Below, piece by piece: positions 37,901 to 52,900 of a stretch of DNA of 64,000 nucleotides. The position numbers were made by a program, and so were the translations under genes. The notes below the pieces were generated by a model, which had not been told where the DNA came from, made no database searches, and saw only the letters and a list, made by a program, of their open reading frames with translations. Position 1 is the stretch's first letter; each line of letters starts with the position of its first letter. Source of the stretch: Lates calcarifer (lineage: Eukaryota > Chordata > Actinopteri > Centropomidae); the NCBI RefSeq assembly GCF_001640805.2, contig NC_066838.1, positions 13,601,632 through 13,665,631 on the forward strand, written 5' to 3'.

Positions 37901-40900
37901 CACTGACAACACTTCAACTGAATGAGGTCATATTGTGAAACAAAGGGGAATTTTTTAAAGACTTGTGACTGTTGACGTGATGCATGTGAATTTTGCATGT
38001 CTTGACTTTCCTTTGGTTTTGGTTTTTGTTCTTCTTTATTTTATGATCCCCACCTCTCCTTCCAACACAAACCTCCTCCAAGGCGATAAATCCTTGGAAA
38101 GTTCATTTGATTCACAACTTTTATTTCTGCGCAGCTCAGGCTCTGATTTGTTGCCCTTTCTTTCTGGCCGACCTTCATCTTTTTAACTGGGCAGTGTGTC
38201 AAAAGGCCCGGCCGGCATGAGTTATTGAGGCATTCATGTACCTGCATTCCTGACATTCCCTGTGCATATCGTCTGTTGGCTGGGGCTTCCCTGAGCCCAT
38301 GTGCGGACGCACAGAGAAGGACAAACAGGATGTCCGCCGCACAGGAATGAACGAACACCTACGATTCATGACCAATTGTTGTGTGTATTTATAACTCAGT
38401 CCTGATGTCACTTATATCATTGTTTGTGTCTACATTTCCTAGATACAGTGTGTTCAAAAAAGGAATAAATTGGACAACATTGTTAGGTGGAATTGCTGAA
38501 ATAGTTTTACATCACTGTTGTTTTGACACATGCTTGAAAAACTTGCTAGATAAGCTCATGTAAACAAGTGTGGAATTCAAGTTCGCTCAGTTTTGAAGCT
38601 TGAGGAACATCTGGCTTCAGAAGGACCTTGAGCCCAGGACATTTTCATCTTTATCTCACGCTGGGGTCATTAGTTAGACTTCAAAGAACTCTGTGATGAT
38701 AATGGTCTCTAGCTTGAACCCAGCTATCACTGCTGTCAATCACCGCTTTGTCACTGAGTGAATAAAAGTATTTGCAAGTGGGTTGTAGGAAGTGGTTCTT
38801 GATTTATCAACCGAAAATGGCATTTCACCAACTTCCTGTTGCTTCGAGCGGCCGTGGAATGTCCATTTGGTTGTGTGTTGTAAAGAAGGGGCTGGAGGGA
38901 AAGTTATTTCTCTCAACAAAGTAACTCAGAGGTCACAGACTAGAAGATGTAAGTTCATGGGAGAAGGAGGAGGCTTCAGAGTGCATTCAGGCTGGAGAAG
39001 GGAAGGTAGTGGGCTAGCATGAGGGCAGGAGGCTGAAAACCTCACACCACAGCTGGAAACTGGTGTGGTTTAATCAGGAGTTAACTTCCGTTAACTCCTG
39101 ATTTAATGGGGATTTGAGCTGTAACACCACTTAGAGAAAGTTTCAGCCATTAGAATGGCTTTGAGTTTCAACCATTTGTTTGCTCTTATCTATGGTAATG
39201 CTCAAATGATTTGTTGATTCACCAAACAATCGAAAATAAATCAACAGCAATTCTAATAATTGATGACTTGTTTATTCATTTATTAAGCAAAAATGCCAAA
39301 CATCCTCTGGTTCCACCTTCTCAAATATGTAGATCAACTTCCTTAACTTACCACATGCTTATGGCTTCACATGTCAAGAATGTGGTTTCCCCACTGACAC
39401 CACGTTTGCATACAAATGAGGCGCATGCCCTTACCTGTTATGTTAATATCTTAATAAACAAGCTCCTAACTGAGCCTGTTTATATTTGCTTTGTAAACAA
39501 GGACCAGCATGAGGAGGAGTGGACAGGGAGGGATACTGAAGACTTCACTTCTCCGCCTTTTAGAAAAACATCTTCTACCCTCTGCTCTCTGCCCCTCCCA
39601 CCCTCAATCTCTCTTCTTTGGGAGGGCTGGTATAGCGTCTACCTCCCGGTCTTCCAGCATCTTTGTGCAGGACCCATGCTTTGTTGTGATTGCCTGGTTC
39701 GGGTTACCTCACAAAAGAGCGATAGGGTGATCGAATGTCTGCTCAGAGAAAGGGGGGCAGTGTTTTCTCACACTTCGCTCTGTCGCTTTCAATTCAGCAA
39801 GGTTTACCTTGGAGCTGGAAAAACACGTATTCATTCATTCATTCATTCATTTGCACATACATAAACACATGGTAGAAGTGGATGTGCAAATACACACGCA
39901 CGCACACACACGCTCACATGCTCACGTTACACATAACAGCTTTGGAACAAACCTAACATTACTCAGGGCAGTTTTTGATTTCCTGAAGAGTTCAGGAAGT
40001 CCCTACAGCCCCGTGACGACAACAGCTGAGCCTCTCATCCTGTCTCCTATCATTGTGTTCCAATACCAAGGAAAAGGAGGAATCCTAACAATAGCACTGT
40101 CAACCACATTCATTAATAAAAAGCGTGAAATGTTTAGAAGCCATCACAGTCAGATTCATGCTTACGTTGATGAATGATATCATCCGATCAGGTCATCCTG
40201 CTTGATGAGCCCCACCTCATGTACTCATACTCTACTGTAAGTGTATGTGACGTGCGGTTCAACAGAGAGATGCCCACAAGTCTGCTCTGTATTTACACTT
40301 CCTGTCTTTCTGAGCGTTTGTGAGGGCAGTTATTTATTTCTCTTCTCTTTTTTTTTTATCTGAAGGAGACATTTATTTTGAACTATATCCAGCCACCCCT
40401 GGTATAGTATGGGGACTGGTGGTGCATCACCCTCCCTTCTAAAATATGCTCAGTTAATATGCTTAAAGAAAACATACTCATGCCAGGTCCCATATTCATG
40501 GTGTTTTCTTTGCCTCCTTATTGGCTCCACTTCCTGACAGGGATCAGTGGTCTGGCTTTTTCTACCCTCTTCAGACGCTACCCTTTGTTAAAGAGCCATG
40601 GGTCTTATCTTCCCCTTCATTGGCTAGTTTGGTATTTTCCTTTGTTACCAGATCACTGTAGTCTTTTCCGAAATGTATTGCTTTTTCATATGTAGCTGAA
40701 ACAGAATATCTTGCTTCACTTTAAGAAAAAAGAGGAGACGCACAACAGTTTTTCCCTGAGATTTTTAATGATAACATTTACACTGTACACATTCTGGTTG
40801 CCAGTTTGGCAGATATCTCAGCGTTATTTTGGACTCAGATCTAAATTGTAGCAGCCACATCAGATGAGTTATGGCAACGTCAACCTTTTATCCTCTGAAA

Positions 40901-43900
40901 TGTGTAGCAAGAGTCACAGGATTAATGTCCAAACAGGATCTGGAAAAAGTTGATCCATGCTTTTATTTTCACCAACTGTTTCTTTTCAGACTTAAGCTGC
41001 TAAATCCCAACCAAAACAAAAAAGATTACAATAATTCTCAAGTCTCTAAACCAACCACTGAAAGGTCAAAGTATTGATACTGAAATTATTTTACTTGTCC
41101 ACAAATCAATTGATGAATTTGGACAACAACAATTCAGTTTTTCTTGGTTTTAAAAGAATAGTTCAACATTCTTATTTGCCTTCTTGAGTTCAGTGAGAAG
41201 GTTGTAAGGACAGTTGTCCAGGCAACACAGCAAATACACATTTCCCAAAATGTGAAACTATTCCGTAAAGTTTCCGATTTTTCTGCTTTCACTGTAGGTT
41301 TTTATCATTGATTTTTGTTTATGTGAGGCACCTTGAATTGTCAATGTGCACAAGATGTTCTGTCAGTGAACAAACAACTAACCCTGCCTTTGTTTTGAAT
41401 GTGCGTTCCAAGCTTGGCACACTGTTGTGTGCGGCTGTGACCCATGATTACGTTGGCGGGACAGCTTCCATTCGAGTCGAGCCGAATCCTCTTTTCCTGG
41501 ACCCCACCCTGATGAGCAGACTCTCAACAAGCAGACTTGTTTGGGGGGTAAAGAGGACCTGTCTGAGCCTCCGTGTCTGAACTGCCACAGGCTCTGTCCA
41601 GCACGGTTAGCTCTTTAGCCGCCCACTCCTTTCCCTCTGTGCTGATGACAACTAGTCTGGCCTGTGTAAACCTATCACAGTAGATAAAAAAACACAGACG
41701 CTGCTTCCAACCCACAGATACAGCACAAAAGAGAGAATCATTTGCTTAGTCGGCCACTTTTATGGTATTTCAGTCTGAATATTAGATTTACATGGGATGA
41801 GACAAGGCACATTGCCTTTTTTTTTATTATATCATGCATACAACTATGTTGCATGTTGTCTATACATTCATAGAAGCCAGATCCAGCATGGTGCACATTC
41901 ATTTTCAAACAATACAGTATAAAATCCCTGAACTTCTGTTGAATGCCTGGTAGCAATTTAGGGAGTAAATTTGGCAATGCTGTGTCCTCAACAAAAACAA
42001 ATAGGCTGAGGGGATTCTGCAGGCAGAGTACTTGGTGTTATATCTCATCCTGACTGAAAGTGTGAAGCTGTGAGAAAGATCAGGGAGGAAACATCCTGTC
42101 ACTCTTTTCCATTTGTCTCTCTGGGAGCCTCTGGCTGGAGCTGCAGGTCATAAACTTAACTCAAGGCTAATTGTAAATCAGTTCGGATTAGGAAGCCGTC
42201 CAGCGGAGGGCAGATGGAGTTGCCCTGTTGACTCTGAAGTCTGAAGTGACCATGGGCTCTCCAGCACCCCCACCACCTCGGTCGTGGGGGGCTGTGCGTG
42301 ACTTGAGCGCTCTGCTGAGTCCCTGATGACTCTCCTGGACTCTCCATGCCTCCTTAACCAGGCAACCTGACCCCGTCAACTACTTTAACTGTTGAGTCTT
42401 TAAAACCTTAGTCTTCCTTTGTCGATGGCTCAAATGTCCCTCTGTTTTAGAGTTTATACCCTCTCAGTTAGCCTGTACTGCTCTACAACATCCCTCTCTC
42501 TCGTCTCACTTTGTGTTTCTATACTTTGTTTGGTCATAATACTATAAATATTCTCTTTTTCAGGTTATTTAGGTTAGTTACTTATCCTAGAACCGCAAAC
42601 AATATGACTGTTAATCTGCCATTCATCTTTTTGACTAGTCTTTTAATAGTAGTAGTAGTAGTAATAGTTCTTGTTTTGTCCAAAACCTAAATGTATTCAG
42701 TTTATAATAATATAAAACAAAGAAAGGCTAAAAATTCTCACATTTGAGAGATTGAATCCAAATGACTGAAACCAGCTATGTATTTTGTGAACCATATATC
42801 ACTGAATCAAACTTAACTTTGATACATTTTCTGTCATTTGACTATTTACTTATCTTCTCCAATATTCTTTCTTCCATCATACCCTTAGACACTTCAGGCA
42901 GTTTTTTTTCTTACTTCTTTTCTGTAAATGTCTGTAAATTTGACTTTAATACACTGGAGTTTTCATTCTGTCTCCTTAGTGGCCCTGTTTAGTAACTCAT
43001 TCTCTTTTCCTGGCCCACAATGGGGGCCTAATGATCAGAGAGATAGTGGTGATCAGAGAACCAGTTCATCTGGTTGTGCAGTGTACTGGTGTTGTGTTTT
43101 AGATGGATTTTGCTCCACATAGCACCAGGGGGCAAACACTGACCCTGCCCACCAGCCATTGTTGGGCATTTTCTATGAGGAAAAAAAAAATAGCTCAAAT
43201 GTCAAAGGATGGGAATGGCACAGCACCAAATCAAAACAAAGCTCCACATTGAATCCTTTGTCAAACCAGTCTCAGGTCAAACACGAAAGGCCTTGCTGGA
43301 GGAGAGAGTATGTGGGCAACATGGCACCATAACAAGCAACAAACATTTTTGGTATTTCTGTAGTATTTCATCCCTAAAATGGGCCAGTGCATCCAAAAGA
43401 GCCATAGGCCCCTCGCCTCCGTCCAACGACTTCTTTTAGCTTCTTATAAACACAGGAAGCGCAAGATGGTATCACTGTGGGAGAAAGTGAAATGAAATTA
43501 GCTAAATTGGGTTACTTGGCTCAAATTACCCAAATCTAGTCAGAAAGGAAACATCCCCTCAGCTTTTGCCTCGTCGCAGGATAAGCCTCTTCTCTATATC
43601 CCCATGTTCATTTGAGCAGTAGCTTTTATACTTTTTTTTTAAAAACAGTTGTAGCTCCTCACACATCTGGACACAGTCCCGCCTGTATTTGTTTACAGTA
43701 CCTGAGGCTGTAACTGACGAGGAGCAGAACGTTGTTAAACATCAAAGTCTTCAGTGTGTGTTCATTGCTTATGAAGAATATGAATATGTCCTCTATGAGG
43801 CAGGGAGAGAGTTCCTTGTGTATTTACTGATCATCATTGAAATTCAATACAGTTCTTCACTTCTAATGAATATTTTTGTAACTGAAATAATTTTAAAATC

Positions 43901-46900
43901 CAATAACAATGGGCAGGTTTTGACTTTATTTTGCTCCTTTGTTTTTACTAAATGGATGAACATCTGTTTTTGTGTGTGTATGTGTGTGTGTGTGTCTGGT
44001 CGGCATGTTTTCCAGTAGTTCAGAATCAAATTACTACAAAAGGGGACCTTGCTCTTTGCCTGTTTGCTCCACAGGTCTAATTTTGTATGCATGACTGACC
44101 AAGAAAACAAAGGGAACTAGGCTTTGGGCCTGGACAGATGCTGGAGCAGATATCTGGGCTTGTTTTTTCATTCATCATTCAGATTTGGTTTTGTGGCCAA
44201 AATCAAGCCTATGGAACATAATCTGGAGTGTGTTAAAAGTATCCACTTTAATGCTTCTAATTCATTACTTAATTAACAATACAGCATTAACAAGCATCAA
44301 TTCACTTAAACTTAGGTGGACTCAGGTCCAACCTTTTAGTCTCAGATACAGTAAATCAGGGCTGGTAACTCACTTATTATTTTCATTATGCTTCAGATTA
44401 TTAGAGTAGTTGATTAGTTGTTTTATTAATAAAATGTCAGAAAATAATGATTAATTCCAGTCATGGTTTTCCAGAGCCCAACGTCCAAAACATGAAGATA
44501 TTCACTGTCCAATGAAATACAACAAAGGAAATCATTACACAAAACTGAGAGGCTGGAGCCAGTAAATGTTTCATTTTAATCCATATACTGTAACTAATAA
44601 GTGACAGCTCTTTGAATTGGTGATTTTTAAATATCATAGTTTTTTATGATGAACTGTTTTTTAAAACTAAAAACTGTGGGCAGTGTCCTGCCTCTGTTGT
44701 TAAAAATACTAAGACAGATAATTTATTAGAGCTGGATACAGATGGCAAATGCTACTCTTCGCTTCCTAGTACGACCTTCCTAAAGACTGCGTTGTAGGTA
44801 AAATCTCTCTGGGGACAGACAGAGGAGGAGAGAGCAGCTCAGGGGTCAGACAAGAGAGAAAATTTACTACTATAAATTACTACTATAAACAAGACACATT
44901 CCTCCTGTAATTCTGGACATCTGGTATGCACGCTGCGTCTCTCTTCATTGCTTCTCCTGCGTGGGATTCATAAAGCAGGTTAAATCAAAGGCCCCATATG
45001 TACTGTAACATCTTGGCAATCTTGGCACTGATTTCCAGTGCAGTTATAGCCTGTTAAAGATTTGTCAGGCATTTTATTTTTGTATTTCTTAAACGGTTTT
45101 TAAAGGGCTTTACTGTAGGATCCAATGGCAGTTTAAGGTTGCTGCATTTGTTTTTGAGTACATTTTGTAATTAGGGCTCCCACAAATATGCTATTTAATG
45201 TGAACTTGTTAGTCAGCTCCATAAAATATACAGTGTGTGACTCGCTGTGCCTTTACATCCATCACAGCATGATTCATGAGTGAGCAATGTGGTCCCAATG
45301 TGGAAAACTAATTTTAAAATACTCACATGTGATATTCCACCAGTCACTGAGTGGTTGTCATAGGAACAAGTATGTGTTATTTTCCATCTATCAAACACTC
45401 CGCCAGTGGCAAAATAACAGTGTGAACATCGTGTCTGGCCTGGGACGAGTTAACGGGGCAGGGTGCCTGGGTTTTAGATGGTAGGCTGAGTTATAGCTAC
45501 AGGTTAAAAGTCAAGCTGACAGGCCGTTTGTGGCCGGGCTTATGGGGTACTGTTGATACGGGTGTAAATGAGGGTTCCCAGTGCAAACAATCCCTCATGT
45601 CCCTTCAAAGAGAAACGCTGAGGCGATCAGTTTCAGGGGCTGGTGAGCTCCCTCATATTGTTGTGCTTCCTCATTTTTAAGATTTCCATGTCAGCCCCTG
45701 TTTACAGGCTCTTGGCTCTGCCAAGGAAGTAATTAGTCAAAAGCTTGTGTCACAGAGTTTGTGTTATTTTTTCACAGTGGTCACAAGGACATAAAACACT
45801 GAAGAGGGTTGGTCTCTAAACACAAATTAGAGCATTTAGGATTTAATTTGAACCACAGTAAACTGGCTGCCTCAGGATGCTTAAGTGATTTTATTGCTGG
45901 ATTAGAAGACAGGTCTTGTAATAGGCCCATACTCTGATGGTGACTTGTTGTGGTTAAAAGCAACGTGTTGCCTGAACAAGACTGAGACTCGAGAGTGCAG
46001 AGGAGATGCGGGCCATCTCCTGCAGCAGGATGCTGAAAGTCAACACAGGAAGTGAGGTCATGGTGTAAGTCCCCAAAATTTTCATCCTGTGCTCTGCTGT
46101 TGGCGCCAGATGTCTCTAAAATCCCACTGACACATGACTGACGCAGAGCTATTCTCAAATAATCAAATAAACTGAAAAAGGAAATATGTGGTTATGAATG
46201 AAACTGATGATGTTTTATATTTTTAGAATTCTATGAACCTGCCTCCAGACAAAGCCCGGCTCCTCCGACAGTATGACAATGAGAAGAAATGGGACCTGAT
46301 CTGCGACCAGGTACGTTCATGAACTCAAAAATTGCTAAACCTGCGGTGTGATTGTACACACACCTGCCCTAATAACCCACTCTACACCAACACGGTGACT
46401 TCAACAAACACGCATTACTATGCTCACACTGTTGTGTGTCTTCAGGAGAGGTTTCAAGTGAAGAATCCGCCTCACACCTACATCCAGAAGCTACGAGGAT
46501 ACTTAGACCCTGGAGTCACACGCAAGGTGGGAAGGGGAACTCATGCAGATTTTACACATCAAAGTCTGTTTAAGTGAATCTGCCAACTTTCACTGCTCAT
46601 TAGGTGACGCTTGGACAATGATAAATCTGCAGCAAAACTCTCTCCTTTCATTGTGTCTTGCAGAAGTTTCGCAGGCGGGTGCAGGAATCTACGAAAGTCT
46701 TAAGGGAGCTGGAAATATCGCTGAGGACAAACCACATTGGGTAATCAGTTCTTGTCAACCATTTTTCTGGCAAATTACACACATCATTGGTGCACAAAGC
46801 TTAAGGAAACCATGTTATTGTTTTCTCCCATAAAGAATAGTCCTTTCTGTGCTCTTGCTGCTGCAGGGACTCAGAGCTCTCTCTGGTGCCCTGATCTCCC

Positions 46901-49900
46901 CCCATTGTTCTAACTTGCCAAGCTCTGCAGCTCCACTTCATAGAGCTGGTCCTCATAATGCCCAGATGGTAGCCATTGTGCTGCCTTGTCCACTCCCCCA
47001 TAGTGTTGAGCAGGAAGCTTTGTTGTGTATGCCAGAGGGACAGGAAGCCTGGCTGACCATTGCTGAACCCAGTGAAAAGCACAAAAACACACACACAAGG
47101 ATACATTTATGTTTACACATTTGTCACATACTAAAGCAAATAGCCTTTTGTATAACTCATATTATGCCACAGAATTCAATACTATACAGTTCACCGTACA
47201 CCCACAGAATATGTGGATGTAACATTAAACCTCCGGAGCTTTTGTCTTCAGTGTTGCAGACATGAATTTTTGCTTTATAATCTGATTTCACGCATTTTTA
47301 TGTGAAAGTCACACAGACTTCACATAAAAATGTGCTGCAGTGACTTGCCACAGAATTACCAAACCAAAAAGGAGCCTGTAAAAAGGCTTTGATTTTCCAT
47401 AGCATTCACTGAGCTCCAAGAATAACCCATATTTTATTAGGCTTCATCAATAAAGGTCTGTTTCAATGCATTTCCCAGAAAGACTCACAGGCAAAGAAAA
47501 AAGGAGAGCTATTTTCAGAGGACTTTTGTGGGTGGGATTAAGTGTAACAGATGCTGGTTTATTGTGTGTGTCTGAATCCCGGGCCCTTTCTGATGTGTTA
47601 TTCCTGAGATTGCCAAGAAAATCTGAAATAGCAACTGGTTGGAGATGAGTAGAGGGAGGGAGAAAGGGGCAAGAGAGAGGAAGGAGTGAGGGGTCAGAGG
47701 CATGGGGGGAGGAGGAGGAGGGGTGTTAGACAGGAAACTGATGATCAAACCCGCCTCCTTGTCCACCCCTTCCTCTCCTTCCCTCCTGCACACAATCTTA
47801 CTGCTTTGTTTGCTTTCCTCTGTTCCTCTGCTCACCTCTCTTCCCTTCTCCCCTCCCTCCTTCCCTCTCCGCTACTTTAAGACCCTTGATTGCTTTCCTG
47901 CCATTGGCTGGCTAGCAGTCTGTCATCATAACCAGCACACAGACTATTTTAAGAACCTTTTACCCCCCCCCCCCGGAGTTCCCTCAAGAAGTGGGGAGAA
48001 GGTAAAGGGGGTCTGTGGGGGAGGCAGACCGAATACTGTTGGCTGTCAGAGGTTCGACCTGAGCCCAGCTCCTTGAGCCTTCTGCCCTCCACATTCTTTC
48101 TCTCATCACAATGGGAATTTCTTTGTTTGGAGTTGTTTCTCTCTCCAGAAAGCTGGAGTCAAATGGGGAGGAAATCTGAAGCCTTGCTCTAGTTCTCTTT
48201 CCATTGCATTCTTGCCATTTTCTTTTAGTCATGGGAGGGGAGACCCCCTTCAGAGTGGCCTTAAAGGATGAATCTGGTTTATAACAACTTGGACTTTATT
48301 TTTGCAGTTTTGGACATAATCCCTGTCAGTTGTGATAACATTATACTTATCAAAGTAACTGCTGAGATCAGTGAACAAACTGACATTGCTACCACAGTCT
48401 GTGTAGAATCAGACAGGTTGTAAACAAGCTGAAAGTTCAGGTAGATTATCAAAGCTACTGTTTTTTTTTTCAAGGTAAAACTGAATGTGAATGCACATTA
48501 AATGTCTATAATAATGCCCAATGGTAAGTTCAGAGGGCCAAAGTTGAATGAATGGTTGGCCTGGGTAATATTTTTTCTTTTCCATATAAGTCTGTTTGAA
48601 CTAGGAATTTATTCAGAACCTATGTAGGAAGGATCACCAAAACCTGAGTTATTATAAACCAGATTAAGTCAAGTATGAAAAAGTCCTATAAAAATCAGTT
48701 CTATAGAAATCACATCAATCCAGTTTTTTCACTCTGTTTGTCTCTTAGTTGCTCTGATTTTCTCCATTAATAGGTAAAATCCAGTCCTAAAGGATAAGGG
48801 TGTGTTCCTGATTTGGTGCCCTGCTAACCCTTCTCTGTTCCCATGCGTCACAGGTGGGTCAGGGAGTTCCTCAATGATGAAAACAGAGGTCTTGATGTCC
48901 TGGTGGAGTACCTCTCCTTTGCCCAGTGTGCTGTCATGTGAGTACTTTTGCACAAGTACACTTTATGCACACACACGCACCTCCTGACTGTAGCCAAAAC
49001 CTTTCCTAAGGAACTGGGTTGGGCAGTGAATCCAGCTGTGGAGTTAACACATTGTTGTCCTGTAGAGCCTGTAAAAAAACGCTTGTGCATCTAAAATGTG
49101 CTCTTGGCACATTGCGTTCTTCAGATTTGTTTGTATGCCTTGTTGCATACTTGGCAAACTGAATGTGTCTCTGGACAGATGCTGTATGTGGTGTAGTCTT
49201 GAGCTATACCTTGCCTGAATGGGTCAGAATCTCTGTGCTGAGCTTTATCGTGCAGCTTGACGACAGTTCTTGTGATAACCCCTGGCTCTCTACCAGGCTG
49301 CCTCGCTAACCTAACCTCCCTCGTGCCTCTCATCTACACCCCTGTGCCTCTGTGTTGGCTTGTCTGTCTGTCTGTCTGTATGTGGCCCAGGTTGGATTTT
49401 GAGGGGCTGGAGAATGGGGAGGATGGCTTCTTGGACAAGGCTAAATCTTGGAGCAGGTCCATAGAGGATCTGCACCACACCAGCACCCAACCATTCTGCA
49501 ACACACTGGTGCGCTCTGCCCGCCAGTCTGTTCTCCGGTACGTATTGCTAAGCTAGCTTCCCCGCCGTTACCTGTCCCTGTTATTGCCTTGCTCTGCTAA
49601 CCTTGAATGCTATAAACATGTATTGGCATGCAAATCAGATGTCCTGGTGCTGTTTTGTTTTGGTAAAATGCCTGGAATGGTTGATAAGGCACTGGTCTGC
49701 TGACCTCTCTCTTGACCTTAAGACTCTGCACAAACTCAATCAGATGATGACCTGTATCAGAGATAGAAAGTGGAGGTCTCTGACCTTTTGCACTACATGT
49801 CTCACCTTGTTCATCGTCCTCCCTCATCTGTCCAGATGTGCGTCTGCGCTGCCTTCAGATGAGAGCCAGCTGTGAGCAGCAGCACATTTTGGACAGTTGT

Positions 49901-52900
49901 GATTCTCTTCTTCATCACTGAGCTACACACTGACAGAGGACAAAGAGACATTGGATGAAACTAAGCATTATTAGTGTGTACAGAAAGAAATAGTCCACAA
50001 GAACAGATTTCAGGCTTTATAACATTTAGAAGTAGAGTAACACTGAATCTGTATTAGTATTAGTATTAGTAACTTATGTATCATGTAGTATTCCTTTTGA
50101 AAAAGTTGTATATTTAAAAAAATGCCAGATCATGAGCACTGTAAAATCCATTTATAAACTGCACGAGAAGTAATATTATAGGCACATGATGACCATGCAA
50201 TACAGTTACATAATAGCTCTGTGTGCATAGAGCTCGGTCTGTTGACAGCAACAAGGAAACCAGCCTCCCAGAATGCATCTGTAACCTCAAAAGCCATCTA
50301 AGTTTTTTCTGTCAGGCCTCCTTCTCTGTAATTTTCTCTCTCTGTTTCTCTCTCTGTGACACACTTAAAACAAGAGTCACATGAATAGCAAATAAACTTC
50401 AGACGTAAATGAAACAAGCTGCGGTTAATAACAAATCAAGAGTAAGAAACAGAGTTTGATTACTGAATGTCTAGCAGATATTAACTCCTGCCATCTGTTG
50501 CAGCTACGGCTCTGTCTCGAACAGCAAAACCATCAAAAACTCCCGCCTCGTGAGCCAAAAAGATGATGTGCATGTGTGCATCATGTGCTTGAGAGCGATC
50601 ATGAACTACCAGGTAACAAACACCAACACGCCACTTGAAGGGAAGAGTAATATAGAGGCTCACACACAGTCTGACATAGATAATGCCGCACTGTCAGAAA
50701 TGTGAGGATTATGTGTTTCCTGTGTAGACAAGTGCTGTGTATATATACCCAGGTTTTTCTAACCACATCCTGTTCTCTCTCTCTCTCTCTCTTTCTCTCT
50801 TTCTCTCTCCCCATCTTCTTTTTGCAGTATGGCTTCAATATGGTCATGTCTCACGCACATGCAGTCAATGAAATTGCTCTCAGCTTGAACAATAAGAACT
50901 CACGGTAAGAACTGAGGCCCCCCCCTGTCTCCAAAGGGCTGGGTCAAACAATGGGGGAAACCCTGCAGCCAGTTAATATGATATGCTTCCCATTCTCCAT
51001 GGGGTTTGGCTTCTCTCTGAAGTCGGGGTTCAGAGGCGCATGTACAGGCTGTTAAAGGAATGTTTACTAAAGGGAGATTAGTGGTAAACCACTGGGGCTG
51101 ATCACTTCATAATGAAGTCTGGGAGGGTAAACACTTAGAAAGCAATAAAGACCTGCCCTTACTTCAGACATATATATGGATTATTTATCTTAGCCCCTGT
51201 AACTTGATGAATTAGCATGAGTTTTGAGAATTGCCTGCACACAGACCTACATTCTGATAAATGATACAGAAATTCTGCTTTCTCTGTTAATCTGAGAATT
51301 ATTTTTTGCAGTTGAAATTTACCCAGCTATGTTGATGATGAATGTCTCCTGTACTTCTAGGACGAAAGCTTTAGTCCTTGAGCTGCTGGCTGCCGTCTGT
51401 CTAGTCCGAGGAGGTCATGAGATCATCCTTTCAGCATTTGACAACTTCAAAGAGGTGCCCAAAGCTACTTTAAAATGAAATTTGAAACATTATCATCAGG
51501 TTGCACTGTTTATAATTCAGTGGTAATTAATTGCTAGCCCTGTGAGGATTGAATGTGCTAAAAAAAATCTAACTTACATTAATTGAATTGCCATTATTTC
51601 CCACATCACTGGTGTGCAGTAAGGCATAAAGGGCCAGTGTAGAAGGATGAAAGTTGAGGAGCTCTGGGAGTTTTCATGTCTACTGAGGGTGTAAGCAAAG
51701 CCCTACAGTGGGCCTGTCAGAGGTTATTAGTCTCATTGCCGACACCAGATGTGAGCCAACCTTGAACAATGATAAGGATCAACTCCCTGATGGGAGCCAG
51801 TGGACCACAAAGGTTTGCTTAGCCTCTCGGTTTCTGTCTGCACAGTCATCTAAACACCGGAACAAGACAATTACCTTGGAGTCTAAAGCCCCAGAGACAC
51901 AAGAGCTAATCAACCCACTAGTCAAAACAAGATGGTGTTTCTGTGGTGGTATTTTCTAAGATTATACATTAATACAAGGTGGCAGATCTTTGAAATCTCA
52001 CAAGAAAGCCACCTATGGTATTCAAGCACAGCTGTGCCAGTAATGGAAGATTAGGTCCACAACTGCCAGCCTGCTGTGTCTAGTTAGAATTACCAGAAAT
52101 GTTTGCAAAAAATGAGAGGAATTAAGAAAGCAGTGTTTGTTTTCCTCTCTTCCTCCAGTGTATTTTTGTGTAGGAATTTGGCTGAAAAGAATCCATCCAA
52201 TGTCTGTATCTTTTCCTGGCTTCCCCTCCCATGAATTATGATAATAAGAAGAGCTTGTTGTTGTAAATAGAGAAGGCTGTCCAATGTTTACATAGAGCTA
52301 AGATCTTGGGATGGATTATGTTTGATCCTGGAATGTTATGATTAGTCTAGTAGTACTAGTAGTCTAGTATAATATAGTGCAGTACAAACTACATAGTACT
52401 GGCACAGTTTGTAGGCACAGGTAGTGGCCATTTCATATGTAAAATTACCCACAACTGATGTTAACTCCTTTTTTTTGTCGATACTGTTACTTGTTGCAAA
52501 AATCTCCTACTATGCCACAACATGTCCAATATAAGCTGGATTAATAATTATATTTTGACATTCAGCCCAGTTGCTCTCCATGGTGAGATTTTCACTATTA
52601 TCTACCTGGTTTTCGAATATTTCTTCCCACCTTTCATCTGAAATTATGATATCATATCTCATTCTTTTTTATACCTTTGTAAATCATTACCACTGATCAA
52701 AAGGAAAACCACTTTATCACTGCATATTTTGAATTTTAGGTGTGTAAGGAGAAGCATCGCTTTGAGAGGCTGATGGATTACTTTCGCAGTGAGGAGGGAA
52801 ACATCGATTTCATGGTAAGTCGAGCTGTGTGTTTGATGTAGATGCTTTCTTCTTGTGTGAATGTGTGTCATATCTATTCATCCAATTAAATACATCTGGA

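Larger units (their letters stand above)
31789..46226 (+). other. fmnl3 intron 1 (14.4 kb)
   Basis: GTGAGT donor to TTTTTAG acceptor. I recognise no nested gene. Contents: CT and GGGGA simple repeats, several copies of dispersed repeats (about 32760-33010, 36859-37322, 39195-39340, 41150-41230, 42667-42765, 44380-44650) and a LINE fragment (about 40795-41020). Long open frames such as 39211-39864 and 34148-34684 have no splice context or family resemblance. A long first intron in a developmental cytoskeletal gene often holds enhancers, but none can be identified here. Confidence 0.6.

Noticed and set aside
39211..39864. 217-codon open frame in fmnl3 intron 1
   Set aside because: It starts at a near-cognate codon inside a dispersed repeat and runs into a (CATT)n tract. 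It has no splice partners or recognisable domain.
47640..47880. Purine/pyrimidine-rich stretch with GGAGGAGG and CCTCC runs as a regulatory or gene-start island
   Set aside because: It is low-complexity sequence within an intron, with no CpG enrichment or coding continuation on either strand.
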